Below, one piece after another: positions 8,848 to 18,410 of a stretch of 64,000 nt of DNA (position 1 is its first letter; each line of letters opens with the position of its first letter). The notes beneath the pieces are model-generated. The model made no database searches. It was not told where the DNA came from and saw only the letters and a list, made by a program, of their open reading frames with translations. The stretch covers positions 1,685,501 to 1,749,500 of the forward strand of contig NZ_JAJJMP010000001.1 in NCBI RefSeq assembly GCF_020905415.1, read 5' to 3'. A program made the position numbers and the translations under genes. The stretch comes from Myroides oncorhynchi. Lineage in GTDB: Bacteria > Bacteroidota > Bacteroidia > Flavobacteriales > Flavobacteriaceae.

Positions 8848-10098
8848 ATGCGAAGTAAGATCGTTTTTTTGATCCTATGTTTGATTGGGGTTTTCAGCGT
8901 AAAAGCGCAGGCACCGCAGAACTTTACAGCGGATTATATCAAGACTGTTGGCTTTATGAGTAGCAATAGAGCTGTTAACCCTTTCTTTCAGTTAGGGGAT
9001 AGCTTTACACTTGAGTTTGATGATTTGTATGGTGATGATAGTGATTATTATTATCGTGTTAAGGCTTATAATTATGATTGGACGCCTTCTAAACTGAAGC
9101 AAATAGAGTATATAGATGGTCTTGATAGACAAAGAATGTTGGATTATGAAAATTCTTTTAATACTTTACAGAATTACACACATTATAAATTGACATTGCC
9201 TAGCAGTAGATATCGCATATTGAAAAGTGGAAATTATGTTTTAGAGATTTATAACCAAAGTAATGAGGTTGTCATTAGACGCAAGTTCGTTCTTTATGAG
9301 AATGTAGTGAATGTTCCCATACAGATTAAAAGGACGCGTAATTTAGATTATTTTGAGACCAAACAGAATGTGGAGCTTACTGTAGCTTTAGGAGATGCAA
9401 TATATCAGAACCCTGTTCAGAATATTAAAATTGCAATATTCCAAAATGGTAGATGGGACTCTTTCCTGAATAATATCAAACCGCAATATACCATGGGGAA
9501 TGATCTTATTTATAAATATGAAGAACAGACACAGTTTTGGGCGGGTAACCAGTTTCTAAACTTTGATAATAGTGATATTAAACAGGTTAATAATATGATA
9601 GGATCTATCACTACTGATAACGGGATTTATAATACTTATCTCTATACTAATGAAAGTAGAAAGAATAAAGGATATACATACTTCCCAGATATCAATGGAA
9701 GTTTTTATCCTAGAACTATCAATGGAAGAAATTCTCAAACCGAGGCAGAGTATAGTTGGATTTATTTTAGTTATAAACCAGCTGAAGATACAGTAAGTGG
9801 CTTAGACTATTATGTCACAGGAATGTTCAATGATTATGCCTTGATTCCCGAGAATAAGATGAAGTATAATGAGGAAAAAGGAACTTATGAACAGACGATT
9901 TTAGTAAAACAAGGGTTTACTAATTTTAGTTATACTGTTTTGCAAAAAGGAGTAGTAAGTCCAGAGTTAGCTCCAGACGGTAATTTTGCATTAACGACTA
10001 ATAAGTATCAAGTATTGGTATATTATCGTGGCAATAACGATCTATATGATAGAGTAATAGGTATCGGAGAAGCAAGTGCTGAGAACATTGTTTACTAG
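8848..10098 (+). CDS. Type IX secretion system plug protein (DUF5103)
   Basis: A 416-aa secreted protein with a signal peptide (cleavage after VKAQA, about residue 22). The N-terminal Ig-like segment contains GDSFTLEFDDLYGDDSDYYYR and AYNYDWTPS, the signature of DUF5103. Family members are known as the plug subunit that closes the lateral opening of the SprA translocon in Flavobacterium. The length is typical. The gene order DUF5103-apaG-pruA seen here is common in flavobacteria. It implies a functional type IX secretion system in the organism. Confidence 0.87.
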   Translation: MRSKIVFLILCLIGVFSVKAQAPQNFTADYIKTVGFMSSNRAVNPFFQLGDSFTLEFDDLYGDDSDYYYRVKAYNYDWTPSKLKQIEYIDGLDRQRMLDYENSFNTLQNYTHYKLTLPSSRYRILKSGNYVLEIYNQSNEVVIRRKFVLYENVVNVPIQIKRTRNLDYFETKQNVELTVALGDAIYQNPVQNIKIAIFQNGRWDSFLNNIKPQYTMGNDLIYKYEEQTQFWAGNQFLNFDNSDIKQVNNMIGSITTDNGIYNTYLYTNESRKNKGYTYFPDINGSFYPRTINGRNSQTEAEYSWIYFSYKPAEDTVSGLDYYVTGMFNDYALIPENKMKYNEEKGTYEQTILVKQGFTNFSYTVLQKGVVSPELAPDGNFALTTNKYQVLVYYRGNNDLYDRVIGIGEASAENIVY

Positions 10099-10154
10099 TA
10101 GGTAGATTATTTTTGGTATATATTAATTAAAATGTTTTAATAGTTAATAATAAG

Positions 10155-10550
10155 ATGGAGAAGATGGTTTCACAAACAACAAAGGGAATAAAAATCACAG
10201 TGAATACTGAATATGAAGGAAGCTTTTTTAGAGCAAAGAAAGTTTGCTATACTTTTTCATATACTATTACTATTGAAAACAATACGACTAATTATGTTCA
10301 AGTATGGAGTCGATTTTGGGAGATATATGATGCTCTTAATAGTACCAAAATAGTACAGGGAGCAGGTGTTGTAGGCGAGCAACCTATTATAGAACCAGGG
10401 GCAAAGTATTCATATAGTAGTGGATGTTTACTTAATTCTCCATTAGGTGCAATGAAAGGGTATTATGAGATAATGAATTTAAGTGATAATAAGTTTTTTA
10501 CAGTAGAAATACCAAGTTTTAAACTATCAACTCCCTTTGTGCTGAATTAG
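10155..10550 (+). CDS. apaG: ApaG domain protein
   Basis: A 131-aa protein with a single ApaG domain of the fibronectin type III-like fold. The hallmarks GVVGEQPIIEPG and YSSGCLLNSPLGAMKGYYEI match the family closely. The usual SRHW motif reads SRFW here. The role is unclear: it is linked to Co2+/Mg2+ tolerance and diadenosine tetraphosphate metabolism in enterobacteria. A second ATG three codons in (10164) gives the more usual flavobacterial start. A terminator hairpin follows 55 bases after the stop. Confidence 0.88.
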   Translation: MEKMVSQTTKGIKITVNTEYEGSFFRAKKVCYTFSYTITIENNTTNYVQVWSRFWEIYDALNSTKIVQGAGVVGEQPIIEPGAKYSYSSGCLLNSPLGAMKGYYEIMNLSDNKFFTVEIPSFKLSTPFVLN

Positions 10551-10604
10551 AGTAAGAGATTCATTCGCTTTCATAGGCGATATTTATATTTGAGATGTTG
10601 AATT

Positions 10605-10644
10605 ACCTATCAAGTGTGCTAAGGCAGCTTGATAGGTTTTTTTA
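10605..10644 (+). terminator. Intrinsic terminator after apaG
   Basis: A 10-bp stem ACCTATCAAG / CTTGATAGGT with a 13-base loop, followed by seven Ts. Confidence 0.85.
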
Positions 10645-11062
10645 TAATTGCTGTTGAGAGAGTTGCCTAAGAGGATAAGATTATTTGAAGACTTCTTTTC
10701 TTAACTTGTTAAGATATGAATTTATCTAGGGCAAAAAATGATTGAATATTGGTAGGAGAATGGAAGAACAATGTTTCGAATAAATAGCCGTTTTTAGAGG
10801 AAATATGCAGAGATACCTCATGTTTTCAGCAAGGATATAGCGTTGAAGTAGTATTTGTTTTTTAATCTCTTTAATTATTGTAAAATCACAGTGCGTTATT
10901 TATAACTATTAGACAGTATAAACTTTTGTATGTTGATTAGTTATTTGTTCTAAATTAGAAAATATAGTTATTAATTAAATAGAGGGTTGATATTCAATGT
11001 TTTATTTGTGTTAAATGATTGTTTTTAAGAAATAGGTCAAAAGTGTTTCCGATTTTTTTGAT
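10645..11062. other. Intergenic region upstream of pruA
   Basis: About 420 AT-rich bases between the apaG terminator and the pruA promoter. I see no ORF, tRNA or clear repeat. The long leader may hold control of proline catabolism but no motif stands out. Confidence 0.4.
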
Positions 11063-11070
11063 TATATTTG
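11063..11070 (+). promoter_or_regulatory. -7 promoter box of pruA
   Basis: TATATTTG matches TAnnTTTG, 40 bases before the pruA ATG. Confidence 0.65.
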
Positions 11071-11110
11071 TAATTATTCATTTAGAAACTACATAAATTA
11101 TAAACGTAAT

Positions 11111-12736
11111 ATGTCAAAAGGATTCTATCAAGTTCCGACTGCGTACAATGAGCCAGTTAAGTCTTATGCGCCTGGAACAACAGAAAGAGAATTGACTTTG
11201 AACTCGTTCAAAGAACAATACAACACAACAGTTGATATTCCATTATATATTGGTGGAGAAGAAATCAGAACTGGAAACACGAAAGATTTATTCCCTCCAT
11301 TTGATCACAAACATAAATTAGGTGTTTACCATGAGGCTGATAAAGCTTTAGTAGAGAAAGCAGTAGCTACTGCTTTAGAAGCTAAAACTAAATGGGCTGC
11401 AATGCCATGGGAACACAGAGCATCTATCTTTTTAAAAGCTGCTGAATTATTAGCTGGTCCTTACCGTGCTAAGATTAACGCTGCAACAATGATCGCTCAA
11501 GCTAAAACATTACACCAAGCTGAGATTGACTCTGCATGTGAGTTTATTGATTTCCTACGTTTTAACGTACAATATATGACTCAAATCTATTCTGAGCAAC
11601 CAGCTTCTGAGAATGGTATCTGGAATAGATTAGAGCACCGTCCATTAGAAGGATTTATTTACGCGATTACCCCTTTTAACTTTACAGCTATCTCTGGTAA
11701 CTTACCTTCTGCCCCTGCTATGATGGGGAATGTAGTGGTATGGAAACCAGCTGCAACGCAAATATACTCTGCTAGAGTTATTGTTGAGGTGTTTAAAGAA
11801 GCTGGTCTTCCTGATGGTGTTATCAACGTAGTGTATGGTAACTCAGGTATGATCACTGATACATTGTTAGCTAGTCCTGACTTTGCAGGTATCCACTTCA
11901 CTGGATCTACAGGTGTATTTAACAGCATGTGGGCTCAAATCGGTCAAAATATCAGTAATTATAAAACTTACCCTCGTATCGTAGGTGAGACTGGTGGTAA
12001 AGATTTCGTATTAGCTCATCCTTCTGCTAACGCTAAAGAAGTAGCTGTAGCACTTACTAGAGGGTCTTTTGAGTACCAAGGTCAGAAGTGTTCTGCTGCA
12101 TCTAGAGCGTATGTTCCTGCTTCTATGTGGAACCAAGTTAGAGAGTATATGACTGCTGATTTGGCTACTATTAAGATGGGATCTCCAGAAGATCCTACTA
12201 ACTATGTATCTTCAGTTATCTCAGAAGGTTCATTTGATAAATTAGCGAAAGCTATCGATCAAGCGAAAGCTGATGCTGATGCAGAAGTAATCTTAGGTGG
12301 TAAGTATGATAAATCTGTTGGATACTTTATTGAGCCTACAGTTATCTTAACTACTAATCCTAAGTACACTACTATGGAGACTGAGTTATTTGGACCTGTA
12401 TTAACTATCTATGTATATGAAGATGCTAAATGGGCTGAAACATTAAAATTAGTAGATGAAACTTCTATCTATGCATTAACAGGAGCTATCTTCTCTGGAT
12501 GTCGTTACGCTATCGCAGAGGCTACCGAGGCATTAGTTAATGCTGCTGGTAACTTCTATATCAATGATAAACCAACAGGAGCAGTAGTAGGTCAACAACC
12601 ATTCGGTGGGGCAAGAGCTTCTGGTACGAATGATAAAGCAGGTTCTATCTTGAACTTACTTCGTTGGGTATCACCTAGAACGATTAAAGAAACGTTCATT
12701 CCAGCAACTGATTATAAATATCCTTTCTTAGGATAA
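11111..12736 (+). CDS. pruA: L-glutamate gamma-semialdehyde (1-pyrroline-5-carboxylate) dehydrogenase
   Basis: A 541-aa NAD-dependent aldehyde dehydrogenase oxidising glutamate-5-semialdehyde to glutamate in proline catabolism. The catalytic Cys327 is in FEYQGQKCSAASRAY and the general-base Glu293 in RIVGETGGKDFV. The NAD-binding FTGSTGVF motif is seen upstream. The monofunctional length and the N-terminus YNEPVKSYAPGTTER match the eukaryotic/Bacteroidota P5CDH type rather than the PutA fusion. The gene uses codons less AT-biased than its neighbours, suggesting high expression. It is monocistronic with its own promoter and terminator. Confidence 0.95.
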   Translation: MSKGFYQVPTAYNEPVKSYAPGTTERELTLNSFKEQYNTTVDIPLYIGGEEIRTGNTKDLFPPFDHKHKLGVYHEADKALVEKAVATALEAKTKWAAMPWEHRASIFLKAAELLAGPYRAKINAATMIAQAKTLHQAEIDSACEFIDFLRFNVQYMTQIYSEQPASENGIWNRLEHRPLEGFIYAITPFNFTAISGNLPSAPAMMGNVVVWKPAATQIYSARVIVEVFKEAGLPDGVINVVYGNSGMITDTLLASPDFAGIHFTGSTGVFNSMWAQIGQNISNYKTYPRIVGETGGKDFVLAHPSANAKEVAVALTRGSFEYQGQKCSAASRAYVPASMWNQVREYMTADLATIKMGSPEDPTNYVSSVISEGSFDKLAKAIDQAKADADAEVILGGKYDKSVGYFIEPTVILTTNPKYTTMETELFGPVLTIYVYEDAKWAETLKLVDETSIYALTGAIFSGCRYAIAEATEALVNAAGNFYINDKPTGAVVGQQPFGGARASGTNDKAGSILNLLRWVSPRTIKETFIPATDYKYPFLG

Positions 12737-12749
12737 AAAATTATATAGA

Positions 12750-12785
12750 AAAGGTGGTTGCAAAAGAGCTAACCACCTTTTTTAA
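12750..12785 (+). terminator. Intrinsic terminator after pruA
   Basis: Stem AAAGGTGGTT / AACCACCTTT with an 11-base loop and a T run. Confidence 0.88.
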
Positions 12786-13103
12786 TTTACACTTGAATAC
12801 AATTCAGTGCTTTTTATTGGGGATGTATGACCGATTTTAAGACAACATAGTTACGTTGTCTAGGTATACTACTAAGTAAGAATACACTATCTATTTTGCT
12901 TTTATCTTTTTTCGACAATAGAAAAAAGTCCCTTTTTATTAGGATCGTTTTTTAAGAGAACATGATTTTCATAGTACACTTATAAACGACTGAGTAAAAA
13001 CTATTATCTTTTTTGCTTTTATTATTTTTCGATTACTGAAAAATGATCCTTTTTTATCTTTAAAGTACTGGGTTATAATTATTAATTATAAATAGTATAA
13101 CTC
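12786..13103. promoter_or_regulatory. Leader region of the BCCT transporter with two similar hairpins
   Basis: Two related blocks lie about 120 bases apart. Each has a TTTTGCTTTTAT stretch followed by a small stem: CTTTTTTCG-acaata-GAAAAAAG near 12908-12930 and ATTTTTCG-attact-GAAAAAT near 13024-13044. A CCTTTTT run follows each. The duplication suggests a control region for osmolyte uptake, but no regulator or riboswitch class is recognised. Confidence 0.4.
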
Positions 13104-14693
13104 ATGTTTAAAAAATTACTTGACAATAAAAATTTGGTAATTAATCCACCAGTCTTTATCACTTCAATAGTATTAATAGTTGCTTTAATCCTTAGTTGCA
13201 TACTTTTTCCAGAAAAAGTAAGTATTTGGTTTCCTAAAGCACAATTGGCAGTAACAGCTAATTTCGGTTGGTTTTTTGTACTAACCGTTAATGTAATCCT
13301 AGTCTTTGCTATTTATCTTGCTTTTAGTAAATTCGGTAAGATTCGATTAGGAGGAGATGATGCAGAACCAGAATTTACAAAAGCTTCTTGGTTTGCTATG
13401 CTTTTTAGTACGGGAATGGGAATTGGTATTATGTTCTTTAGTATTGCAGAGCCTGTTTCTCACTTTTTTAATACACCACGAGCAGTAGATGGCAATATAG
13501 AAGCTGCTGTACAAGCTATGGAGTTTACTAGTCTTCACTGGGGATTACATGCATGGGGTATTTATGCGATGGTAGGATTAGCGTTAGCATTCTTTGGTTT
13601 TAATCGTAAATTACCTATGACATTCAGATCCCTTTTTTATCCATTTTGGGGTGAGAAGATACATGGATGGTGGGGACATATCATAGACATTTTATCTGCC
13701 TTAGCTACTGTATTTGGTCTTTCTACTTCACTGGGATTAGGTGTAATACAGATCACAGCAGGGTTACAATATTTATATGGGTGGGAGATTACCCCTATGA
13801 TGCAAGCGGGTATTATCTTATTTGTGATAAGTATTGCTACTATATCTGTATTCTCAGGGTTAGATAAAGGTGTGAAATTCCTGAGTAATGCTAATATGTA
13901 TATAGCTGCGAGTTTTATGTTGTTAATCTTTATCTTAGGACCTACCTTATTTATCATGAAAGGATATGTAGAAAATACGGGTGCTTATTTGGCTAACTTT
14001 ATTGATATTAGTACATGGAATGATACTTATGTTGGTTCAGGTTGGCAAAATATTTGGACTATTTTCTATTGGGCATGGTGGATTGCATGGTCACCTTTTG
14101 TAGGAAGTTTTATAGCGCGTATTTCAAAAGGACGAACTATTAAAGAGTTTATTTTAGGAGTACTTATTGTTCCAGGATTGATTACTTTGCTATGGATGAA
14201 TGTCTTCGGAGGAAGTGCATTACATACTATTTTATCAGGAGATGTAACTATGATAGCTGCTGTGAAGGAAGACGTGTCTACTGCGCTGTTTGTGTTTTTA
14301 GAGAACTTTCCTTTTTCTAAGTTTTTATCAGTTATAGCTATTATATTGATATTTTCTTTCTTCATTACTTCATCAGATTCCGGATCATTAGTAGTCGATA
14401 ATATTACTTCAGGTAGTAATGGAGAATCGCCAGTGTGGCAAAGAGTATTTTGGTCTTTTGCACAAGGGATTATTGCTATTGTACTGTTGTGGGGTGGAGG
14501 ATTAGATGCGCTTCAGACAGCGGTGATTATTACGGGACTTCCCTTTGCTGTTATTCTGTTGATTATGTGTTATAGTCTACAGAAAGGACTTAGAGAAGAA
14601 TTGGCAAAAACAACTAAGAAGGCAAAGTCAAAGGAGGAGAAGAGTTATAAAGAGATTATAGCTGAGTTATTAGATGAACCTATAAATAAGTAA
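13104..14693 (+). CDS. BCCT family betaine/carnitine/choline transporter
   Basis: A 529-aa inner-membrane secondary transporter with about 12 TM helices. The BCCT signature is clear: [14 protein letters not shown] in the glycine-rich region, [11 protein letters not shown], and the Trp-rich substrate site [23 protein letters not shown]. It probably imports glycine betaine or a similar quaternary amine with Na+ or H+, as an osmoprotectant. The charged C-terminal tail ([14 protein letters not shown]) may sense osmotic state, as in BetP; that is inference. The stop overlaps the start of a universal stress protein gene by one base, so the two are translationally coupled. Confidence 0.92.
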   Translation: MFKKLLDNKNLVINPPVFITSIVLIVALILSCILFPEKVSIWFPKAQLAVTANFGWFFVLTVNVILVFAIYLAFSKFGKIRLGGDDAEPEFTKASWFAMLFSTGMGIGIMFFSIAEPVSHFFNTPRAVDGNIEAAVQAMEFTSLHWGLHAWGIYAMVGLALAFFGFNRKLPMTFRSLFYPFWGEKIHGWWGHIIDILSALATVFGLSTSLGLGVIQITAGLQYLYGWEITPMMQAGIILFVISIATISVFSGLDKGVKFLSNANMYIAASFMLLIFILGPTLFIMKGYVENTGAYLANFIDISTWNDTYVGSGWQNIWTIFYWAWWIAWSPFVGSFIARISKGRTIKEFILGVLIVPGLITLLWMNVFGGSALHTILSGDVTMIAAVKEDVSTALFVFLENFPFSKFLSVIAIILIFSFFITSSDSGSLVVDNITSGSNGESPVWQRVFWSFAQGIIAIVLLWGGGLDALQTAVIITGLPFAVILLIMCYSLQKGLREELAKTTKKAKSKEEKSYKEIIAELLDEPINK

Positions 14694-15577
14694 TGATGGA
14701 AAAGAATCAAAAATTAAATATCGCAGTAGGACTTGATTTATCTACAATGGATCAATATCTATTGCAATATATGCAAGTTTTAGATCAAATATTAGATATT
14801 AATAAAGTTACTTATATTCACAATCTAAAATTGGGAGAGTTACCTAAAGAATTGTTACAACCCGATAGAATATATCTGATCAAAGAAAAGATTACAAGTA
14901 AGTTAAGCCAGTATTTTAAGGAAGCGGGAGTGAGTTATGATTTTGATATTGTTGTTACAGTTGAAGGTTATACAGAATTGGCATTTATGAACTTATCTAA
15001 AAAATCAGTTTATGATTTATTAGTATTGGGTAATAAGCAAGAATTGGAAGGGACAGGTGCTTTGGCAGATAAGTTAGTTCGTATATTTCCATCCGCTATT
15101 CTTTTAGTACCCGATACTTATAAAGTGCCTATTACAACTATTATAGATGCTATTGATTTTTCAAAATATACTGTAGATATAATGAATTGGGCAGATCGAT
15201 TTAAGAACAATTCGAAAGGACAAAAGATAGCGCATTCTGCTGTTCATATTTCTAAGTCATATATGGGGTTCTATCCTACAATGACTAACAAAGAATTAGA
15301 AAAAGTAACAAAAGAAGATATAAAAGAGAAACAAGAGAAATGGAATAAACGCTATGCGACTTATTCTGATATTGATATAGTACCTGCTGGGGAACGTAAT
15401 ATTTCTGCTTCACTTATAGAGTATGTTCGAAACAAGGATGCGGATTTATTGATATTAGGGGTAAAGGGAACGACAGGGTTTAAGGAAATATTCTTAGGTA
15501 GTGTGGCAAATCACTTACTACATCGACCTACTCGTACCTGTTTATTATTCGTCAAACAGAGTAAACTAGGTAAGTAA
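14693..15577 (+). CDS. Universal stress protein with two UspA domains
   Basis: A 294-aa cytosolic protein made of two tandem Usp folds. The second carries the ATP-binding signature GVKGTTGFKEIFLGSVANHL (G-x2-G-x9-GS) near residues 258-277; the first has a degenerate form. It starts inside the stop codon of the BCCT transporter (ATG at 14693, or an adjacent ATG at 14696). Usp proteins coded with osmolyte transporters are known, for example TeaD with the ectoine TRAP system in Halomonas, where the Usp tunes uptake. A similar regulatory role is inferred here. Confidence 0.83.
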   Translation: MMEKNQKLNIAVGLDLSTMDQYLLQYMQVLDQILDINKVTYIHNLKLGELPKELLQPDRIYLIKEKITSKLSQYFKEAGVSYDFDIVVTVEGYTELAFMNLSKKSVYDLLVLGNKQELEGTGALADKLVRIFPSAILLVPDTYKVPITTIIDAIDFSKYTVDIMNWADRFKNNSKGQKIAHSAVHISKSYMGFYPTMTNKELEKVTKEDIKEKQEKWNKRYATYSDIDIVPAGERNISASLIEYVRNKDADLLILGVKGTTGFKEIFLGSVANHLLHRPTRTCLLFVKQSKLGK

Positions 15578-15582
15578 AAGTA

Positions 15583-15612
15583 AATAAGGCTGTCCTTTTA
15601 GACAGCCTTATT
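15583..15612. terminator. Bidirectional terminator between the Usp gene and rsmG
   Basis: A perfect 12-bp stem AATAAGGCTGTC / GACAGCCTTATT with a 6-base loop, between two convergent genes. Confidence 0.85.
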
Positions 15613-15613
15613 A

Positions 15614-16243
15614 TTATGCTTTATATTTCAGAGGAAGATAAACTACCTTTTTGGTTTCAAAGAATTCGTCTGAGAAGATATTTGCTAGATCAAACTGAAC
15701 GGCTTTAGGAAAGTCTTTTAGTTCTTCAGTAAGGTCACCTCCTTTTAGGTATAGAATACCATTGTCAAACTCGTGTTTGTTTTCTTTTTTCGTTTTAGTT
15801 CTAATCCATTCTACAAAGTCAGGCATATTAGTCACTGCTCTACTCACGATAAAGTCAAACTTCTCCTTAATTGTATCAGCTCGTTTCTGCTCCGCTTTGA
15901 CATTCTTAATGTCTAATGCATTAACTACTTCATTCACCACGCGTATTTTCTTAGCGATGATGTCTACTAGGTAGAAGTTCGTTTCTGGATATAGAATAGC
16001 TAAGGGAATTCCAGGAAATCCTCCACCAGTACCTACATCTAATATATTAGCACCAGGTAAGAACTCCATTACTTTAGCGATGCCTAAAGAGTGTAGTACG
16101 TGCTTAGTGTATAATTCGTGAATGTCTTTACGTGAAATAACGTTAATTTTAGCATTCCAATCCGTATATACTTCTTCCAATTTCTCAAATTGAGCGATCT
16201 GTTCAGGAGTCAAATTAGGGAAATATTTTAAGATTTCTTCCAT
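15614..16243 (-). CDS. rsmG: 16S rRNA (guanine527-N7)-methyltransferase
   Basis: A 209-aa SAM-dependent methyltransferase that methylates G527 of 16S rRNA. The family signature is evident: the SAM loop NILDVGTGGGFPGIPLAI near residues 65-82, LVDIIAKKIRVVNEVV, and FIVSRAVTNMPDFVEW near the catalytic region. The length is normal. It is transcribed alone, diverging from the aminotransferase gene. Confidence 0.93.
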   Translation of the reverse strand: MEEILKYFPNLTPEQIAQFEKLEEVYTDWNAKINVISRKDIHELYTKHVLHSLGIAKVMEFLPGANILDVGTGGGFPGIPLAILYPETNFYLVDIIAKKIRVVNEVVNALDIKNVKAEQKRADTIKEKFDFIVSRAVTNMPDFVEWIRTKTKKENKHEFDNGILYLKGGDLTEELKDFPKAVQFDLANIFSDEFFETKKVVYLPLKYKA

Positions 16244-16320
16244 GTCGTAAATTTTGACAAAAGTAGGCTTTTTATTGTTAATAAATAAAAGGTAACACGG
16301 ATTAATAGAGATTTAATAAT

Positions 16321-16328
16321 TATCTTTG
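16321..16328 (+). promoter_or_regulatory. -7 promoter box of the aminotransferase gene
   Basis: TATCTTTG matches TAnnTTTG, 30 bases before the ATG at 16359. Confidence 0.65.
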
Positions 16329-16358
16329 GAATTAAAGTTTCATTAAAATAGTTAACAC

Positions 16359-17549
16359 ATGAGCAACCAATTTCTATCTGATAGAATAAACAGTTTAACT
16401 ACTTCGCAGACATTAGCTATGGCTGCGAAAGCTAGAGAATTAAAAGAACAAGGCATAGACGTTATTAGTTTAAGTCTTGGTGAACCGGATTTTAATGCTC
16501 CTGAGTTTATTAAAGAAGCAGCTATTCAAGCAATTAAAGATAATTATAGCAAGTATCCTCCAGTGGATGGGTATAAGGAGTTAAAAGAAGCTATAAGCAA
16601 AAAGTTTAAAAGAGATAATAACCTAAATTACTCACCTAGTCAAATAGTTGTGTCTACAGGAGCCAAACAATCATTATACAATGTAGCACAAGTAATGATA
16701 AATCCTGGAGATGAGGTAGTAATACCAGCTCCATATTGGGTAAGTTATGCTGAGATTGTTAAGATTGCTGAGGGGATTCCAGTAGAAGTACCAACTACAA
16801 TTGATTCGGATTTTAAAATTACTCCTGAGCAATTAGAAGCTGCTATAACACCTAAGACCAAGATGATTTGGTTTTGTTCACCATGTAATCCAAGTGGATC
16901 AGTATATAGTAAAGAGGAATTCGAAGCTATCGCTAAGATATTAGAAAAATATCCTAATGTATATATTCTTTCTGATGAGATATATGAACATATTAATTTT
17001 ACTGGTAATCATTGCAGCATTGGTACCATAGGTAATTTAATAGATCGCACTATTACTGTAAATGGTATAGCTAAAGCTTTTGCAATGACTGGATACCGTA
17101 TAGGATACATAGGAGCACCTGAGTTTATAGCTAAGGCTTGTACAAAGATGCAAGGACAAGTTACTTCAGGAGCAAATAGTATAGCGCAACGTGCTACAAT
17201 CACTGCAGTAGAAGCTGATCCAAGTGTTTTAAAAGAAATGGTGGCTGCATTTAAGAGTAGAAGAGATTTGGTGGTAGGATTGTTAAATGATATACCAGGT
17301 GTTAGAATTAATGTACCAGAGGGAGCATTTTATGTGTTTCCAAATATTGCTTCTTTTTTTGGGAAAACCCTTCAGGGAGTAAAGATTAATAACGCAGATG
17401 ATTTATCTCTGTATTTATTAGAGAAGGCACATGTAGCTACTGTGACAGGTGATGCATTTGGAAATCCTAATTGTATTCGTATGTCTTATGCGACAAGTGA
17501 GGATCAGTTAATCGAAGCATTTAAGCGTATTAAAGAAGCATTAGCATAA
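16359..17549 (+). CDS. Class I PLP-dependent aminotransferase, aspartate aminotransferase type
   Basis: A 396-aa fold-type I aminotransferase. The PLP Schiff-base Lys is Lys239 in NGIAKAFAMTGYRIGY. Asp206 and Tyr209 in LSDEIYEH and Asn177 in SPCNPSG complete the cofactor site, and the substrate carboxylate-binding Arg lies in NCIRMSYA near the C-terminus. The sequence is of the subgroup Ib AspAT type (AspB-like), which transfers amino groups between aspartate and oxaloacetate or glutamate. Substrate range within class I is not certain from motifs. Confidence 0.88.
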   Translation: MSNQFLSDRINSLTTSQTLAMAAKARELKEQGIDVISLSLGEPDFNAPEFIKEAAIQAIKDNYSKYPPVDGYKELKEAISKKFKRDNNLNYSPSQIVVSTGAKQSLYNVAQVMINPGDEVVIPAPYWVSYAEIVKIAEGIPVEVPTTIDSDFKITPEQLEAAITPKTKMIWFCSPCNPSGSVYSKEEFEAIAKILEKYPNVYILSDEIYEHINFTGNHCSIGTIGNLIDRTITVNGIAKAFAMTGYRIGYIGAPEFIAKACTKMQGQVTSGANSIAQRATITAVEADPSVLKEMVAAFKSRRDLVVGLLNDIPGVRINVPEGAFYVFPNIASFFGKTLQGVKINNADDLSLYLLEKAHVATVTGDAFGNPNCIRMSYATSEDQLIEAFKRIKEALA

Positions 17550-17560
17550 ACATAAAAGTT

Positions 17561-17589
17561 AAAAAAGCCTTATTTATAAGGCTTTTTTT
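17561..17589 (+). terminator. Intrinsic terminator after the aminotransferase
   Basis: Stem AAAAAGCCTTAT / ATAAGGCTTTTT with a short loop and a T run. Confidence 0.87.
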
Positions 17590-17630
17590 GGCTTTATTCC
17601 TTATTTTTATATTTCCAAAAACTCATTACT

Positions 17631-18209
17631 GTGGATATATTATTACAAAGTATAGCAAAGCATGTATCTCTAACTAAAGAGGAGCAACAGATCATATTAG
17701 ATTCTTTTACGGTTACTCGTTATCCAGCAAAAACAAAATTATTAGAAGCAGGAGAGGTATGCATTAATTCTTCTTTTGTATTATCAGGTATTGTACGTAA
17801 TTACTGTCTAGATGATCAGGTAGTAGACCATACGGTAAGTTTCGCAGCACAAGGATGGTGGATTGCAGATATGTATAGTTTTTTATCACAGAAACCTGGT
17901 AATTCTTACTTAGAGGTTGTAGAGGATGCTATAGTGATGACTATAAGTAGAGATCATCAGTTAGCTCTATTTGATAGGGTGCCTAAGATAGAGAGATATT
18001 TTAGGATTCTTATAGAGCGATCGTTAGTAGCTACTCAGCAACGTCTGATGGATAACTTATCTTTACCAGCAGAAGAGCGTTATACTCGTTTTTTAGAGCG
18101 TTTTCCTGAGATTAAATATTGTTTGCCACAGAAGCAAATAGCATCGTATCTAGGGGTTACTCCTGAGTTTTTTAGTAAGATGAAAAAAAAGATGCTTACT
18201 GGAAAGTAG
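17631..18209 (+). CDS. Crp/Fnr family transcriptional regulator
   Basis: A 192-aa protein with an N-terminal cyclic-nucleotide-binding-type beta barrel (about residues 10-125) and a C-terminal winged HTH (PQKQIASYLGVTPEFFSKMKKK). The barrel lacks a clear cAMP-binding RxS phosphate cassette, and no Cys cluster for Fe-S is present, so the signal is unknown. The start is a GTG. Many flavobacterial proteins of this small type lie as single genes. A terminator follows immediately. Confidence 0.82.
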   Translation: MDILLQSIAKHVSLTKEEQQIILDSFTVTRYPAKTKLLEAGEVCINSSFVLSGIVRNYCLDDQVVDHTVSFAAQGWWIADMYSFLSQKPGNSYLEVVEDAIVMTISRDHQLALFDRVPKIERYFRILIERSLVATQQRLMDNLSLPAEERYTRFLERFPEIKYCLPQKQIASYLGVTPEFFSKMKKKMLTGK

Positions 18210-18218
18210 GTAAATAGA

Positions 18219-18244
18219 AAAAGCCACTCATCGAGTGGCTTTTT
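18219..18244 (+). terminator. Intrinsic terminator after the Crp-type regulator
   Basis: Stem AAAAGCCACTC / GAGTGGCTTTTT with a 3-base loop. Confidence 0.85.
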
Positions 18245-18400
18245 AACCCAAATTACGCGATAGGCATATAAACGAAAAGTAATTGTACAAGGTAGGTCTG
18301 AATTAGTGATACAAGCATACTATAGTATGGTTTTAGAGCTAATGAAAGAGCTATTAAGTAGAATTGCTTTGCAGTATTTGGCTAATGCGTAATCTGGGTT
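18245..18400 (+). repeat. MITE-like dispersed repeat, copy B (156 bp)
   Basis: The best-preserved copy. Its ends form inverted repeats (left AACCCAAATTACGC, right GCGTAATCTGGGTT) and CATACTATAGTATG lies at the centre. It fills the gap between two convergent genes, starting right after a terminator and ending 10 bases from the gpmI stop. It carries no ORF and no transposase. Confidence 0.85.
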
Positions 18401-18410
18401 TAAATATATG

